Assembly (NCBI GenBank): GCA_035476815.1 | Contig: DATILD010000007.1 | Span: 33,572 to 97,571 of the forward strand | DNA length: 64,000 nt | Direction of reading: 5' to 3' | Source: Methylibium sp035476815 | GTDB lineage: Bacteria; Pseudomonadota; Gammaproteobacteria; Burkholderiales; Burkholderiaceae_C | Shown here: in pieces, positions 9,172 through 18,172 of the stretch | Layout of the letters: each line of letters begins with the position of its first letter | Numbering within the stretch: position 1 is the first letter of the stretch | Position numbers and translations under genes: made by a program | The notes under the pieces: model-generated | Told to the model about the DNA's origin: nothing | Database searches by the model: none | What the model saw: the letters and a program-made list of their open reading frames with translations, nothing else

Positions 9172-11565
9172 TCAGACCACTGCCGGGACAGCCTTGCGGC
9201 TTCGTTGAGCCGGTTCGAGCAGAACCGAGGCCAGCGCTGGCAGCAGCACCAGAGCGCCAAACATGTTCAACGCAAACATGAAGGCCAGCAGCAAGCCCAT
9301 GTCGGCCTGGAACTTGATCGGCGAGAAGATCCAGGTCGCCACACCCGTGGCCAGCGTGACGCCCGTGAGCATCACGACCTTGCCGGTGAAGTGCAGCGAG
9401 GTGCGGTAGGCCTGAACGACCGACTCGCCCAGCCGGATCTGCGCCAGCATCACGCTCAGGATGTAAAGCGCATAGTCGACGCCGATGCCGACCCCCAGCG
9501 CGATCACCGGCAAGGTGGCGACCTTGACCCCGATGCCGAGCTTCGCCATCAGTGCCTCGGCCAGGATCGACGTGAGCGCGAGCGGCAGAACCGCGCACAC
9601 CACGGCGCGCCAGTTGCGGAACGTGGCGAAGCACAGCGCCGTCACCGCCGCATAGACCAGCAGCAGCATCATGCGGTTGGCATCCTGGACGACGATGTTC
9701 GTGGCCGCCTCGATCCCGGCGTTGCCTGCGGCGAGCAGAAAGCGCGCATCGTCAGCGTTGTTCGCCGCGGCAAAGTCGGTGACTTCGTCGACGACGCGCG
9801 TCAAGGTGTCCGCCTTGTGATCCGACAGGTAGGCGAACAGCGCCAGCATGCTGCAGGTCTCGTTGAAGAGTTGCGGCGGCACCTGATTGGTCACCGAATT
9901 CAGCAAGCCCTGCGTACGTGGCAGCTCGTACCACTTGTCGCTGCCCTCGTTCATCAGGGTCGTGACCTGCCGACTCAGGCTGGCGAGCGACAGCGTCGAC
10001 TCCACGCCTTCCAGCTGGCGCAAGCGAGCCTCCAGCGCGTCCACCTTGGCCTGCGTCTTGTATTGCGCACATTGCCCTGCCGGCGTCTTCACCATCACCG
10101 CGAAGACGTCGCTGCTGGCCCCGTAGTTGCTGGTGAGGAAGGCACTGTCACGGTTGTAGCGGGAGTCGGCCCTGAGCTCCGGCGCGCCGGCGTCCAGGTC
10201 GCCGATCTTCAAGTCCTGGGCGAGGACGACGCCCAGGACCGCCAACAGCATCGCGACTCCGACGACGACCGGGGCCCGGCGCCGTTCCGCAAAGCTTTCC
10301 ACCACCTGCTGCCAAGCCGGCCGCGCCTGTGACTCGATATCCTGCTCTGCGGCCTGCGATCGCCGGATGGCGCGATCGCTGACGCCCACGTAGCTGAGCA
10401 GGACCGGCAGCAGGATCAGGTTCGTGAAGATCAGCGCGGCGACGCCGACACTCGCAATCACCGCCAGGCTGCGTATCACCTCGATCTGGATGACGAACAG
10501 TACCGCGAAGCCCACCGCGTCGCACAGCAAGGCCGCCAGCCCCGCCATGAACAGCCGCCGGAACGTCAGGCGTGCCGCCACGAGCCGGTGGGCGCCGCGC
10601 GCGATGTCCTGCGTGATGCCGTTCATCTTCTGCGCGCCATGGCTCATGCCGATCGCGAAGATGAGGAAAGGCACCAGGACCGTGTAGGGGTCGAGCTGGT
10701 AGCCCAGCAGCGGGACGAGACCCATCTGCCAGACGACGGCGACCAGCGAGCAGCCCACGACCAGGGTCGTGCTGCGCAGGCAGCGCGTGTACCAGTACAA
10801 GGCAAGCATCGCGATGGCGATCGCGGCGCCGAAGAAGACCAGCATTGCGCGCAGGCCGTCGATCAGATCCCCGACGATCTTCGCGAAGCCCGTGATGCGG
10901 ATGTCGATGGCGGTGCTGCCGTACTTGGCACGGATCTCCTCGAGCCGGTCGGACAGCGCGCGGTAATCCAAGGGCTGGCCTTCGGCATCGACCGACAGCA
11001 GCGGCACGAAGACCACGCTCGATTTCAGGTTCGCCGCGACGAGCTGGCCGATCTCTCCCGAGCGCTCGACATTGGCCCGCAGGCGTGAGATCGACAGGGC
11101 CGAGCCGTCGTAGTCGGGCGGGATGACCGGCCCCCCGTCGAGGCCATCCTCGGTGACCGCGAGCCAGCGGGTCGCGGGCGTCCACAGCGAGCGCATCGCC
11201 GGCCGGTCGACCCCAGGCAGCACGAACAGTTCGTCGCTGACGCGACGCAGCGTATCGAGGTAGTCACGCTCGTAGATCGATCCGTGCCGGGCTTCGACCG
11301 CGACGCGGATCGCGTTCGGGAACAGGCCCCGCAGCTCGTCCTTGTTCGCGAGGTAGTTCGCGATAAAGGGATGGCTCGTCGGGACCATGTCCTCGAACTT
11401 CGCGTTCAGCTGCACGCGTGTCGCCAGCATGCCCAGCACCAGCGTGACGAGGAGGCAGAGCGCGAGCACGACGCGCCGGTGGTCGAACAGCAGCCGCTCG
11501 GTGCGTGATCCCGAGGCCGCGTCGAAGGATGCGCTGGCCCCGGACGAGATGTCGGATGCGATCAC
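9172..11565 (-). CDS. RND/MMPL-superfamily permease
   Basis: A 797-residue inner-membrane protein. One helix lies near residues 32-50 (VVLALCLLVTLVLGMLATRV). A periplasmic domain of about 170 residues follows, then a five-to-six-helix bundle (about 220-400), a second periplasmic domain (about 430-600) and a second helix bundle (about 620-785). This doubled layout is that of MMPL/HAE3-type RND transporters. It starts at GTG 11565 behind GGGAG and overlaps the preceding gene by four bases. The neighbours YCF48-like, DUF1329 and DUF1302 recur with such permeases in degraders of hydrophobic compounds. I infer movement of a hydrophobic substrate or lipid across the envelope; direction is not known. 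Confidence 0.85.
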   Translation of the reverse strand: MIASDISSGASASFDAASGSRTERLLFDHRRVVLALCLLVTLVLGMLATRVQLNAKFEDMVPTSHPFIANYLANKDELRGLFPNAIRVAVEARHGSIYERDYLDTLRRVSDELFVLPGVDRPAMRSLWTPATRWLAVTEDGLDGGPVIPPDYDGSALSISRLRANVERSGEIGQLVAANLKSSVVFVPLLSVDAEGQPLDYRALSDRLEEIRAKYGSTAIDIRITGFAKIVGDLIDGLRAMLVFFGAAIAIAMLALYWYTRCLRSTTLVVGCSLVAVVWQMGLVPLLGYQLDPYTVLVPFLIFAIGMSHGAQKMNGITQDIARGAHRLVAARLTFRRLFMAGLAALLCDAVGFAVLFVIQIEVIRSLAVIASVGVAALIFTNLILLPVLLSYVGVSDRAIRRSQAAEQDIESQARPAWQQVVESFAERRRAPVVVGVAMLLAVLGVVLAQDLKIGDLDAGAPELRADSRYNRDSAFLTSNYGASSDVFAVMVKTPAGQCAQYKTQAKVDALEARLRQLEGVESTLSLASLSRQVTTLMNEGSDKWYELPRTQGLLNSVTNQVPPQLFNETCSMLALFAYLSDHKADTLTRVVDEVTDFAAANNADDARFLLAAGNAGIEAATNIVVQDANRMMLLLVYAAVTALCFATFRNWRAVVCAVLPLALTSILAEALMAKLGIGVKVATLPVIALGVGIGVDYALYILSVMLAQIRLGESVVQAYRTSLHFTGKVVMLTGVTLATGVATWIFSPIKFQADMGLLLAFMFALNMFGALVLLPALASVLLEPAQRSRKAVPAVV

Positions 11566-12662
11566 GGGCGAGCTCCCGCAGGCGCGTCAGTCGTTCGTTG
11601 CGCGGCGCCGCGCAAGCCGACGCCGACGAGCTGCTGATCGGCCAGCATCACAAACGCCGACAACGGGGCTTGCATGCGCCACACGCTCGCACTCAGGCTG
11701 CGCCCCCCGTCGTCGCTGCGCATCACCCGCCCAGCCTGATCGGCAACCAGCAGACGCCCTCCGGAAGTCCGGCGTATCGAAACAATGGACGCCTGGAAGC
11801 CCGAGTCGACCTTCTGCCACGTCCCGCTGCCGTTGACGGACGAGTAGGCGTTGCCGTTCAATCCACCGAGGAAGATCGACCCGTCGCTGCCGCAGGCCAC
11901 CGCGAAGTAGGTGCCGTCATAGGGCGAGGGGACGCGGCCGAACGATCGCCCACGATCGATCGAACGCAGCACGATGCCCTGCTCGCCGGCGATGCAAAGG
12001 CGGTCGCCTTGCGAATCGACTGCGTAGAGATGCAGTGCCCCCGCGTTCTCGATGCGATCCATCAGCGGCAGCCACGAGGCCCCGCCGTCCTGCGTCTCGA
12101 ACGCCAGCCCGTACGCGCCGACGACGACACCGTGCCGCCCATCGAGGAAGTGCACACCGAGCAGTGGCTTGTCAGGGCCCTCGGCGACAAGCTGCTCGGC
12201 CGCCTTGAGGCGCTTGTCCCCAGCGCCGTTCGACACGGCTGCGGACCTTGCCGCCTGCAACGCGAGCGCCGCGGCCTTGATGCCGTCGAGCTGTGTCTTC
12301 CAGGTTTCGCCGCCGTCGGCGCTGTGCAGCACCGCGGCGCCATGCCCGACCGCCCAGCCGAGCCGGGGCGTCGGAAAGTGGATGGCGGTCAAGGTCACGC
12401 TGACCGGCACCACGGCCTGGCGCCACGTCGCGCCGCCGTCGTCGGACAAGGTGATCACGCCGCGTTCGCCGACCGCAACGATGCGCGGTCCGGCCAGCCC
12501 GACGTCGACGAGCGCGGCGCGCTCAGGGTGCGTCAGCCGCAGCGCCGGCCGCTCGAGCACGTCGGCCACCCGCTGCGCGACCGCCTGTGACGCGGTGGCG
12601 CCGATGGCCAACGCGCAGGCTGCCGCGACGGACACCTTCTTCCACACGTCTGTTGCCCTCAT
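11562..12662 (-). CDS. YCF48/BNR-repeat periplasmic protein
   Basis: About 366 residues, with a signal peptide (VSVAAACALAIGATASQAVA). Repeats of the form GWAVGHGAAVLHSADGGETW, VVVGAYGLAFETQDGGASW and LCIAGEQGIVLRSIDRGRSF mark a YCF48-like beta-propeller. ATG at 12662 is given; a GTG at 12668 is also possible and neither has a strong ribosome site. The stop overlaps the permease start by four bases, so the two are made together. In comparable loci this protein accompanies MMPL permeases, presumably as a periplasmic partner. No enzymatic motif is visible. Confidence 0.8.
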   Translation of the reverse strand: MRATDVWKKVSVAAACALAIGATASQAVAQRVADVLERPALRLTHPERAALVDVGLAGPRIVAVGERGVITLSDDGGATWRQAVVPVSVTLTAIHFPTPRLGWAVGHGAAVLHSADGGETWKTQLDGIKAAALALQAARSAAVSNGAGDKRLKAAEQLVAEGPDKPLLGVHFLDGRHGVVVGAYGLAFETQDGGASWLPLMDRIENAGALHLYAVDSQGDRLCIAGEQGIVLRSIDRGRSFGRVPSPYDGTYFAVACGSDGSIFLGGLNGNAYSSVNGSGTWQKVDSGFQASIVSIRRTSGGRLLVADQAGRVMRSDDGGRSLSASVWRMQAPLSAFVMLADQQLVGVGLRGAAQRTTDAPAGARP

Positions 12663-12680
12663 GTTCACGGCCGGGCGTCT

Positions 12681-14039
12681 TCAGCGCACGCTCTCACCGG
12701 CCATCGCCTCGCCGGTGAAGTAGCTGTCGGACAGCCGCTTCTGGAACACGATGTGGTTCGGCTTCTCCGACACCACATGGTTGGCGATCCAGTCGCCGGT
12801 CTGGAGGTTGTAGTGGCCGAAGGCGCCGCCGATCAGGCCGGGCAGCTCGGCCGCGAGCACGGGCTGGTACCAGAAGGTCTTCCACAGCTGGCCCTTCTGG
12901 TCCCAGCCGTCGGCGAGCACCGCGAGCCAGCTGTCCTCGTCGAGGTAGAAGCGGCGCTTGGGCATCACATGACGCTTGCCGTCGGCGAGCGTGGCTTCGA
13001 CGACCCACACGCGGTGCAGCTCCCAGCGCATGTGATCCGGGTTGAGGAAGCGCTCCGACATCACCGCGTCGATCTTGGTCGGCTGCAGCAGCTTGTTGTT
13101 GTTGTACGGGATCAGCATCTCCTTCTTGCCGACCAGCTTCCAGTCGTAGCGGTCCTGCGGCCCACCGAACACCCAGATCTCGTCGAAGTTGCTGATGCCG
13201 GCGGTGACGAACGAGGGGGTGTCGTACAGCGCGTTGGGCAGCTTGCGCACCCGGCGCTGACCCGCGAGGTACTGCCACAGCCGGGGGCCGACGCCGACCA
13301 TGTCGGTCGGGTAGCGCGCGACGATGGCCTCACCGGCCTTCTGGGGCGGCCCCTCGGTCACGAGGCGCAGGACCATGTAGTCACCCTTGAAGGTGTCGAC
13401 CGTGCCCTCCTTGTAGTAGTACGGGTACTGGTAGTCGATCACCGAGTCCGACGAGATCAGTCGCTTGCCATCGGCCGTGACGATCCAGGTCTGGAACAGC
13501 CAGCGCGCCGCCTCGCCCTGCCAGGTCAGGAGGTGGTTCCACATCGCCTCCGAGCCGGTCTTGGGGATGGGGAACGGAATGCCGCCATACGCCCCGGTGA
13601 CCGACACGCCGTTGTTCGCCGTCTTGGCCTGGGTGGCGTTCTTGCTGGTGTTGTCGTAGACCCATTGCGGCGCCGCCGCCGTGCGGCGCGTCGGATAGAC
13701 GTCGATACGGTAGTTGGGGTACTTCTTGAACATCGCCTGGTGGCCGTCGCTGAGCTTGTCGGCGTGCTGCGCGAGGTTCTGCGACGTCACCGAGTACAGC
13801 GGCTTGTCCGACGCGAACGGATCGGGGCGGCGGCCACCCGGCTCGTAACCCGGCATCGGCTGGGTGTAGCCGCCGGTCCACGCCGGGATCGCGCCTTCCT
13901 TGTTGCCGCCGCGCTCGGCCCCGAGGGGGGTCAGCGTGGTCTTGAGTTGCGCCGCCTCATCGGCGGTCACCGCGGCGAGGGTTGATTGAGCCGACAACAG
14001 CAGCGTCGTGGCGAAGAGGGCGAATCGAATGGCTTGCAT
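12681..14039 (-). CDS. DUF1329 family periplasmic/outer-membrane-associated protein
   Basis: A 452-residue protein with a signal peptide (MQAIRFALFATTLLLSAQST, cleavage likely near AxA at 22). The mature part contains GAIPAWTGGYTQPMPGY, IPFPIPKTGSEAMWNHLL and a Trp/Tyr-rich C-terminal half, all typical of DUF1329. The family is thought to have a LolB-like fold and to act on lipids or hydrophobic molecules at the outer membrane. The ATG at 14039 follows CCAGGAGT. It is 17 bases after the DUF1302 gene, so the pair is co-transcribed. The function in this organism is inferred from that pairing only. Confidence 0.9.
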   Translation of the reverse strand: MQAIRFALFATTLLLSAQSTLAAVTADEAAQLKTTLTPLGAERGGNKEGAIPAWTGGYTQPMPGYEPGGRRPDPFASDKPLYSVTSQNLAQHADKLSDGHQAMFKKYPNYRIDVYPTRRTAAAPQWVYDNTSKNATQAKTANNGVSVTGAYGGIPFPIPKTGSEAMWNHLLTWQGEAARWLFQTWIVTADGKRLISSDSVIDYQYPYYYKEGTVDTFKGDYMVLRLVTEGPPQKAGEAIVARYPTDMVGVGPRLWQYLAGQRRVRKLPNALYDTPSFVTAGISNFDEIWVFGGPQDRYDWKLVGKKEMLIPYNNNKLLQPTKIDAVMSERFLNPDHMRWELHRVWVVEATLADGKRHVMPKRRFYLDEDSWLAVLADGWDQKGQLWKTFWYQPVLAAELPGLIGGAFGHYNLQTGDWIANHVVSEKPNHIVFQKRLSDSYFTGEAMAGESVR

Positions 14040-14056
14040 GACGGTACTCCTGGGCG

Positions 14057-15718
14057 TCAGAAGGTGCGTTGGATCGACAGCGTGACGAAATCGCGGTCCT
14101 TCAGTGACTGCTTGAACGTGTAGCTGGTCGTCAGCGGATCGAGGATCGTGCCGGCGCTGCCGAGGAAGGTCGTGTAGTTGATGCTGGCCTTCCAGGTGTC
14201 GAGATAGATGGCGCTCAGGCCGATGCTGAGATCGCCGCCCTTGCTCCAACCGCCGTTGAACTGCGTGATGACCGAAGACCGACCGCTCGGGTTGTAGCCC
14301 AGCCCGATCGGCGCCGAGAGCTCGAGCCCCGGCAGCACCTGGTACCAGGTCGGAATGAAGAGCACCCGAAGTCCGACGGCATCGCGTGTGGTGTTGGGAT
14401 CGAGGTTCTGCGCGTTCTTCGTGATGCTCGTGCGGCGATGCCAAGCGATCTCGCCGAGCAGGAAACCACCGTCCCACAAGGCGGCGCGTTCGAGCGTGTG
14501 GATCGCCGAGACCTGTGCATGGGCGGAGTTGCCGACGGGGTACAGCGGGTGGTCGTCGCCATCGGCGACCTGGCCCGGCAGCACGACGGCCGCGCCCCCG
14601 TTGGCCACGAGCGCCGTGTTGCGGCGTACCGAGATCTCGCCAGCCAGGTTGACGCTGCCGAAGGTCTTGGTGGCGCTGACGCCAAAAGCCTTCACTCCCT
14701 GGTGGTAGACCTGCTGGTAGGTTCCGATGCTGCCGCTGGCCGGATCGGCGCCACCGCTCGGCCGCAAGTAGAACTGCGGACTCTTGTCGTGGTAGCGGAT
14801 CGCATAGAACCCGAAGTCGGTATCGATGGCGTCGTTGCGCCAGCGCAGCTGCACACCGCCCTGTCCCGAGCCGCTGGGCTCCAGATCCTTGGTGCGGAAG
14901 AACGCCGCAGGTCCGCCGCCCGGTGCGATCGGCGGGCCGACGATCAGTCGCTCGCCGCCATCACCGACCAGATCGGCACGGGACAGATAGCTGCCCGATG
15001 CCGGCAGGCGATCGGCCTCCCAGTCGTACTGCACGTAGGCGCCGATCGAGACCGCCGGGTTCAGCTGCAGCTGACCCGAGACCTGCCCGATCGGCCGCAG
15101 GAACTCTCGCACCTGGCTGTTGGGCACGGCCAGCAGCTTGATGATGTCGCGCGACGACTGGCCGGCGACTAATCCGTTCTCGCCGAAGAACAGGCTCTCG
15201 CCCCAGAGCAGCGCATGCTGGCCGGCGCGAACGCTGTAGCTCGACTCGCCGACCTTGCCTTTCGCGAACAAGAACGCGTCGAGGATCTCGCCCTTGCGGC
15301 CGTGCAGCTTCTTGGTGTCTTCCGTGAAGTGTCTGTGGTCGACGGAGAAGGCGTTGTAGGTGAACGGAGAGTCGTTGTCGGTGGAGCCGTTGTAGACCGA
15401 GTCGTACCACGCTGCGGCGCTGACCCGGGCGCCGACATTGCCGTAGGTCAGGTCCGCTTCGGACAACAGGTCGAATCGGTTCGAGATCACCCCCTTGTCG
15501 AAGTTGCGGTCGCCGTCGTCGAAGTTCGGGTTGGGCGTGGACGTGAGCTCGGCGTCGGCCGACTTGACCCGCGCGCCGAGGCTGTACTTGACGGTGTTGT
15601 CCCAACGCAGCTTGACGTCCGGGTTCCCGGTGCTGATCTCGAAGGCCGCAGAGGGCAGTGCAAGGCCGAGCAGCGCGACGAGGCTGCCGAGGCTTGAGGG
15701 GCGAATCGAATGTGGCAT
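14057..15718 (-). CDS. DUF1302 family outer-membrane protein
   Basis: A 553-residue protein with a signal peptide (LGSLVALLGLALPSAAFEIS). The mature part is rich in alternating polar/hydrophobic strands with aromatic ends, and finishes in SLKDRDFVTLSIQRTF, a C-terminal Phe as in outer-membrane barrels. Typical DUF1302 blocks include LRWDNTVKYSLGARV near the mature N-terminus and RAGQHALLWGESLFFGENG. GAGGAGACC precedes the ATG at 15718. DUF1302/DUF1329 pairs occur in steroid, alkane and other hydrophobic-substrate loci; a role as a substrate-specific channel is inferred. It follows the HyuB gene after 124 bases on the same strand. Confidence 0.9.
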   Translation of the reverse strand: MPHSIRPSSLGSLVALLGLALPSAAFEISTGNPDVKLRWDNTVKYSLGARVKSADAELTSTPNPNFDDGDRNFDKGVISNRFDLLSEADLTYGNVGARVSAAAWYDSVYNGSTDNDSPFTYNAFSVDHRHFTEDTKKLHGRKGEILDAFLFAKGKVGESSYSVRAGQHALLWGESLFFGENGLVAGQSSRDIIKLLAVPNSQVREFLRPIGQVSGQLQLNPAVSIGAYVQYDWEADRLPASGSYLSRADLVGDGGERLIVGPPIAPGGGPAAFFRTKDLEPSGSGQGGVQLRWRNDAIDTDFGFYAIRYHDKSPQFYLRPSGGADPASGSIGTYQQVYHQGVKAFGVSATKTFGSVNLAGEISVRRNTALVANGGAAVVLPGQVADGDDHPLYPVGNSAHAQVSAIHTLERAALWDGGFLLGEIAWHRRTSITKNAQNLDPNTTRDAVGLRVLFIPTWYQVLPGLELSAPIGLGYNPSGRSSVITQFNGGWSKGGDLSIGLSAIYLDTWKASINYTTFLGSAGTILDPLTTSYTFKQSLKDRDFVTLSIQRTF

Positions 15719-15842
15719 GGTTCTCTGGTCTCCTCGGCTCGACGTCAGGCGTCGACAGTCCCGGCTTTTGGCGAAAGGCATCCCCGCGCGACCGGCCGGC
15801 AACGCGGTCGCGACAAGCAAAACGACGTGAGAGGGCGGGACG

Positions 15843-18158
15843 CTAGGGCGAAGTCATCGTGTGCAGCCCGCCGATCACGTCGACGTGCTCCTTCGGCACC
15901 AGCGCCGCGTTCAGGCTCGTGTAGCAGCCTGGACAGAAGTGCTCGCGGAACACGACCTCCGTGTCGACGTAGTGCGACGGATCGACGCGAACGTTGCGTC
16001 CCGGCGCGACGGGCGCCGAGTCGCTGCAGGCCAGCGACAGGCGCTTGTCGTGGTCGCTGAGCTGCTGGCCGCAGTGCCGGCACGCCACGACCTCGGGCTC
16101 GCCCTGGCGCTGCACGACGACCAGGTTGTCGTCGAGCGCGTGGCTGCGGATGGGATCGACGTACTTCGAGAACGCCTTCGGCGGCGGGGCAGAGCGGCGT
16201 GCGCGGTCCTCGCACATGACCGCGCGCTGCCGCACCGTGCGCGGCCCATCGGTCCGGCCCTGGTCGTCGACGGTCACACCGTAGACCTGCTCCGCCGCCT
16301 CGCGGCTGATCTTGCCGATGCGCAGGTCCGCGCTGACGGCGTCGGGATCGCGGCGCAGCGGATCGCCATAGCCGCCGCCGCCCTGGCAATGCAGATAGAG
16401 CACGTCGCCCGGCTCGAGCAGGCCGGCGGCCATGCATTGGGCGGTGTCGAGCTCGCCGCCGCAGTCGAGCAGGTCGGTCGGCACGACGCCGCGCTGGAAC
16501 ATCTGCGGCAGCGCGCTGCGGCGCACGACGACGTTGTGGCCGGTGTTGCCCGGGTGGCCGCCGGCAAGGCCCTGGTTCTGCGCGGTCGCCATGCCCGAGC
16601 TGGACAGCACCAGCGCCATCGGCACCGCGGTGCCATGCGGCGTGATGGCGGCCGAGGCACTGACGCCGCCGCGCTGGCGGCCCGGCCCGCCCGAGTCGGG
16701 TTCCTCGCGCCGCCACAGAATCAGCAGCGGATACAGCAACTCGGTCATCTCGACGTCGGGCAGCTTGCCCATCGGGATGCAGAACAGGCCGCCGGTGTCG
16801 ATGCCGTCGGCCGTCGGCCGCGCGCCGTAGCCGCCGGCCATCGACTCCATCACGACGTCGACGAAGGGCGAGTGCCGCTTGCCGCGCTGGTCGAGCCCGG
16901 CCAGCACCGCCGTGTTCCAGGTGCCGCAGCAGGTCGCCTGCACGTTCGCCTTCAAGTCGATGGTGGCGTCGAGCATCTGCGACAGGCATTGCGCCGCCAG
17001 GTTGCCGATGGCCCAGGCGGTGGCGATCGGCGCCTTGTTGATCGCCGCCGGGAAGCTGGCGTTGTTGAGCGTGCCTTCGGGCGTGACGATGTCGAAGCAG
17101 CGCATCAGGCCGCCGGCCGCCCACGGGATGTTGCCCGCTAGCGTCGGCAGCAACGCGAGCATGATGCCGCCGCGCGAGCCGGCGTAGGTGCAGTTGATCA
17201 CGCCGGCCTGCGGCGCGGTGCCGGTGAAGTCGAAGCTCAGGTGGTCGTCGCGCTTGCTCATCGTCAGCGCGAGCTTGTGCGTGCCGCGGTCGCCGGCCTG
17301 CGACTGGTCGAGGTAGCTGGTCGCCTGCCAGGTGCCGTCGGGAGCGAGGCGCAGCTTGTCGCGCAGGCGGCGCTCGGCGTCGTTCATCATCCGCTTCATC
17401 ACCGCCTTGACGGTGTCGGGCCCGTACTGCGCGATCAGCGCAAGCAGCCGCTTGCGGCCCACCATGTTGGCGCCGACCTTGGCGCGCAGGTCCAGACCGA
17501 CGAGTTGCGGCACGCGCGAGCGCCGCACCCACATGTCGGCCATGTCCTTCTGCAGCGTGAAGTTGCGGACGATCTTGATCGGCGGCGTCGGCACGGCTTC
17601 GGAGAAGACGTCGGCGGCCGAGATCGGCATTGAGCCGGGCGTCATGCCGCCGAGGTCGGGCTCGTGGCAGATCGCGCTGGTCCAGGCGAACAGCCGACCG
17701 TCGTGGAACACCGGCGAGATGATCACGACGTCGCTCTGGTGCAAGCCGCCGCCGATCCACGGGTCGTTGCACAGGAACATGTCGCCGTCCTCGATGCCGG
17801 GGTTGTCGGCACGGTGGCGCAGCGTCCAGTAGATCGCGAGGTCGATCGCCCCGGCGAGCATGGTGTTGTACAAGCCGATCTGGACTTCCTGGCCGGCCTC
17901 GTCGTTGATCGTGAAGTCGTAGTCGTTCGCCTCGCTGACCACCGGGCTGCCCGACATGCGCTTGAGCGTCTCGCCCATCTCGTCGGTGGTCGACCACAGG
18001 CGATGGCGGATCACTTCGTAGGTGAGCGGATCGACGGCGTCGATCGTCTCCTGCGACACGGTGTGGACCTTCAGGGTCGGCGGCAGGGAGCGCAACAACT
18101 CGTCGGGCGCGACGGGGCGACTGACGAAGACTTCGGAGCCGGGGATCGTGATGTGCAT
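15843..18158 (-). CDS. HyuB-type subunit fused to an acetone-carboxylase-gamma-like zinc domain
   Basis: A 771-residue protein. Residues about 40-590 form a hydantoinase B/oxoprolinase/acetone-carboxylase-alpha-type domain, with DPLTYEVIRHRLWSTTDEMG, EANDYDFTI, FLCNDPWIGGGLHQSD and FHDGRLFAWTSAICHEPDLG. The last ~120 residues add two Cys pairs, CRHCGQQL and CPGCYTSLN, separated by about 50 residues. Such zinc-ribbon sequence is found in the separate gamma subunit of acetone-type carboxylases. The fusion argues for an ATP-dependent ketone carboxylase rather than a plain hydantoinase. The ATG at 18158 has CAGGAGACG upstream, and HyuA lies immediately before it. Substrate unknown; acetone, acetophenone-like ketones or an N-heterocycle are all possible. 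Confidence 0.8.
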   Translation of the reverse strand: MHITIPGSEVFVSRPVAPDELLRSLPPTLKVHTVSQETIDAVDPLTYEVIRHRLWSTTDEMGETLKRMSGSPVVSEANDYDFTINDEAGQEVQIGLYNTMLAGAIDLAIYWTLRHRADNPGIEDGDMFLCNDPWIGGGLHQSDVVIISPVFHDGRLFAWTSAICHEPDLGGMTPGSMPISAADVFSEAVPTPPIKIVRNFTLQKDMADMWVRRSRVPQLVGLDLRAKVGANMVGRKRLLALIAQYGPDTVKAVMKRMMNDAERRLRDKLRLAPDGTWQATSYLDQSQAGDRGTHKLALTMSKRDDHLSFDFTGTAPQAGVINCTYAGSRGGIMLALLPTLAGNIPWAAGGLMRCFDIVTPEGTLNNASFPAAINKAPIATAWAIGNLAAQCLSQMLDATIDLKANVQATCCGTWNTAVLAGLDQRGKRHSPFVDVVMESMAGGYGARPTADGIDTGGLFCIPMGKLPDVEMTELLYPLLILWRREEPDSGGPGRQRGGVSASAAITPHGTAVPMALVLSSSGMATAQNQGLAGGHPGNTGHNVVVRRSALPQMFQRGVVPTDLLDCGGELDTAQCMAAGLLEPGDVLYLHCQGGGGYGDPLRRDPDAVSADLRIGKISREAAEQVYGVTVDDQGRTDGPRTVRQRAVMCEDRARRSAPPPKAFSKYVDPIRSHALDDNLVVVQRQGEPEVVACRHCGQQLSDHDKRLSLACSDSAPVAPGRNVRVDPSHYVDTEVVFREHFCPGCYTSLNAALVPKEHVDVIGGLHTMTSP

Positions 18159-18172
18159 GTGCGTCTCCTGGC

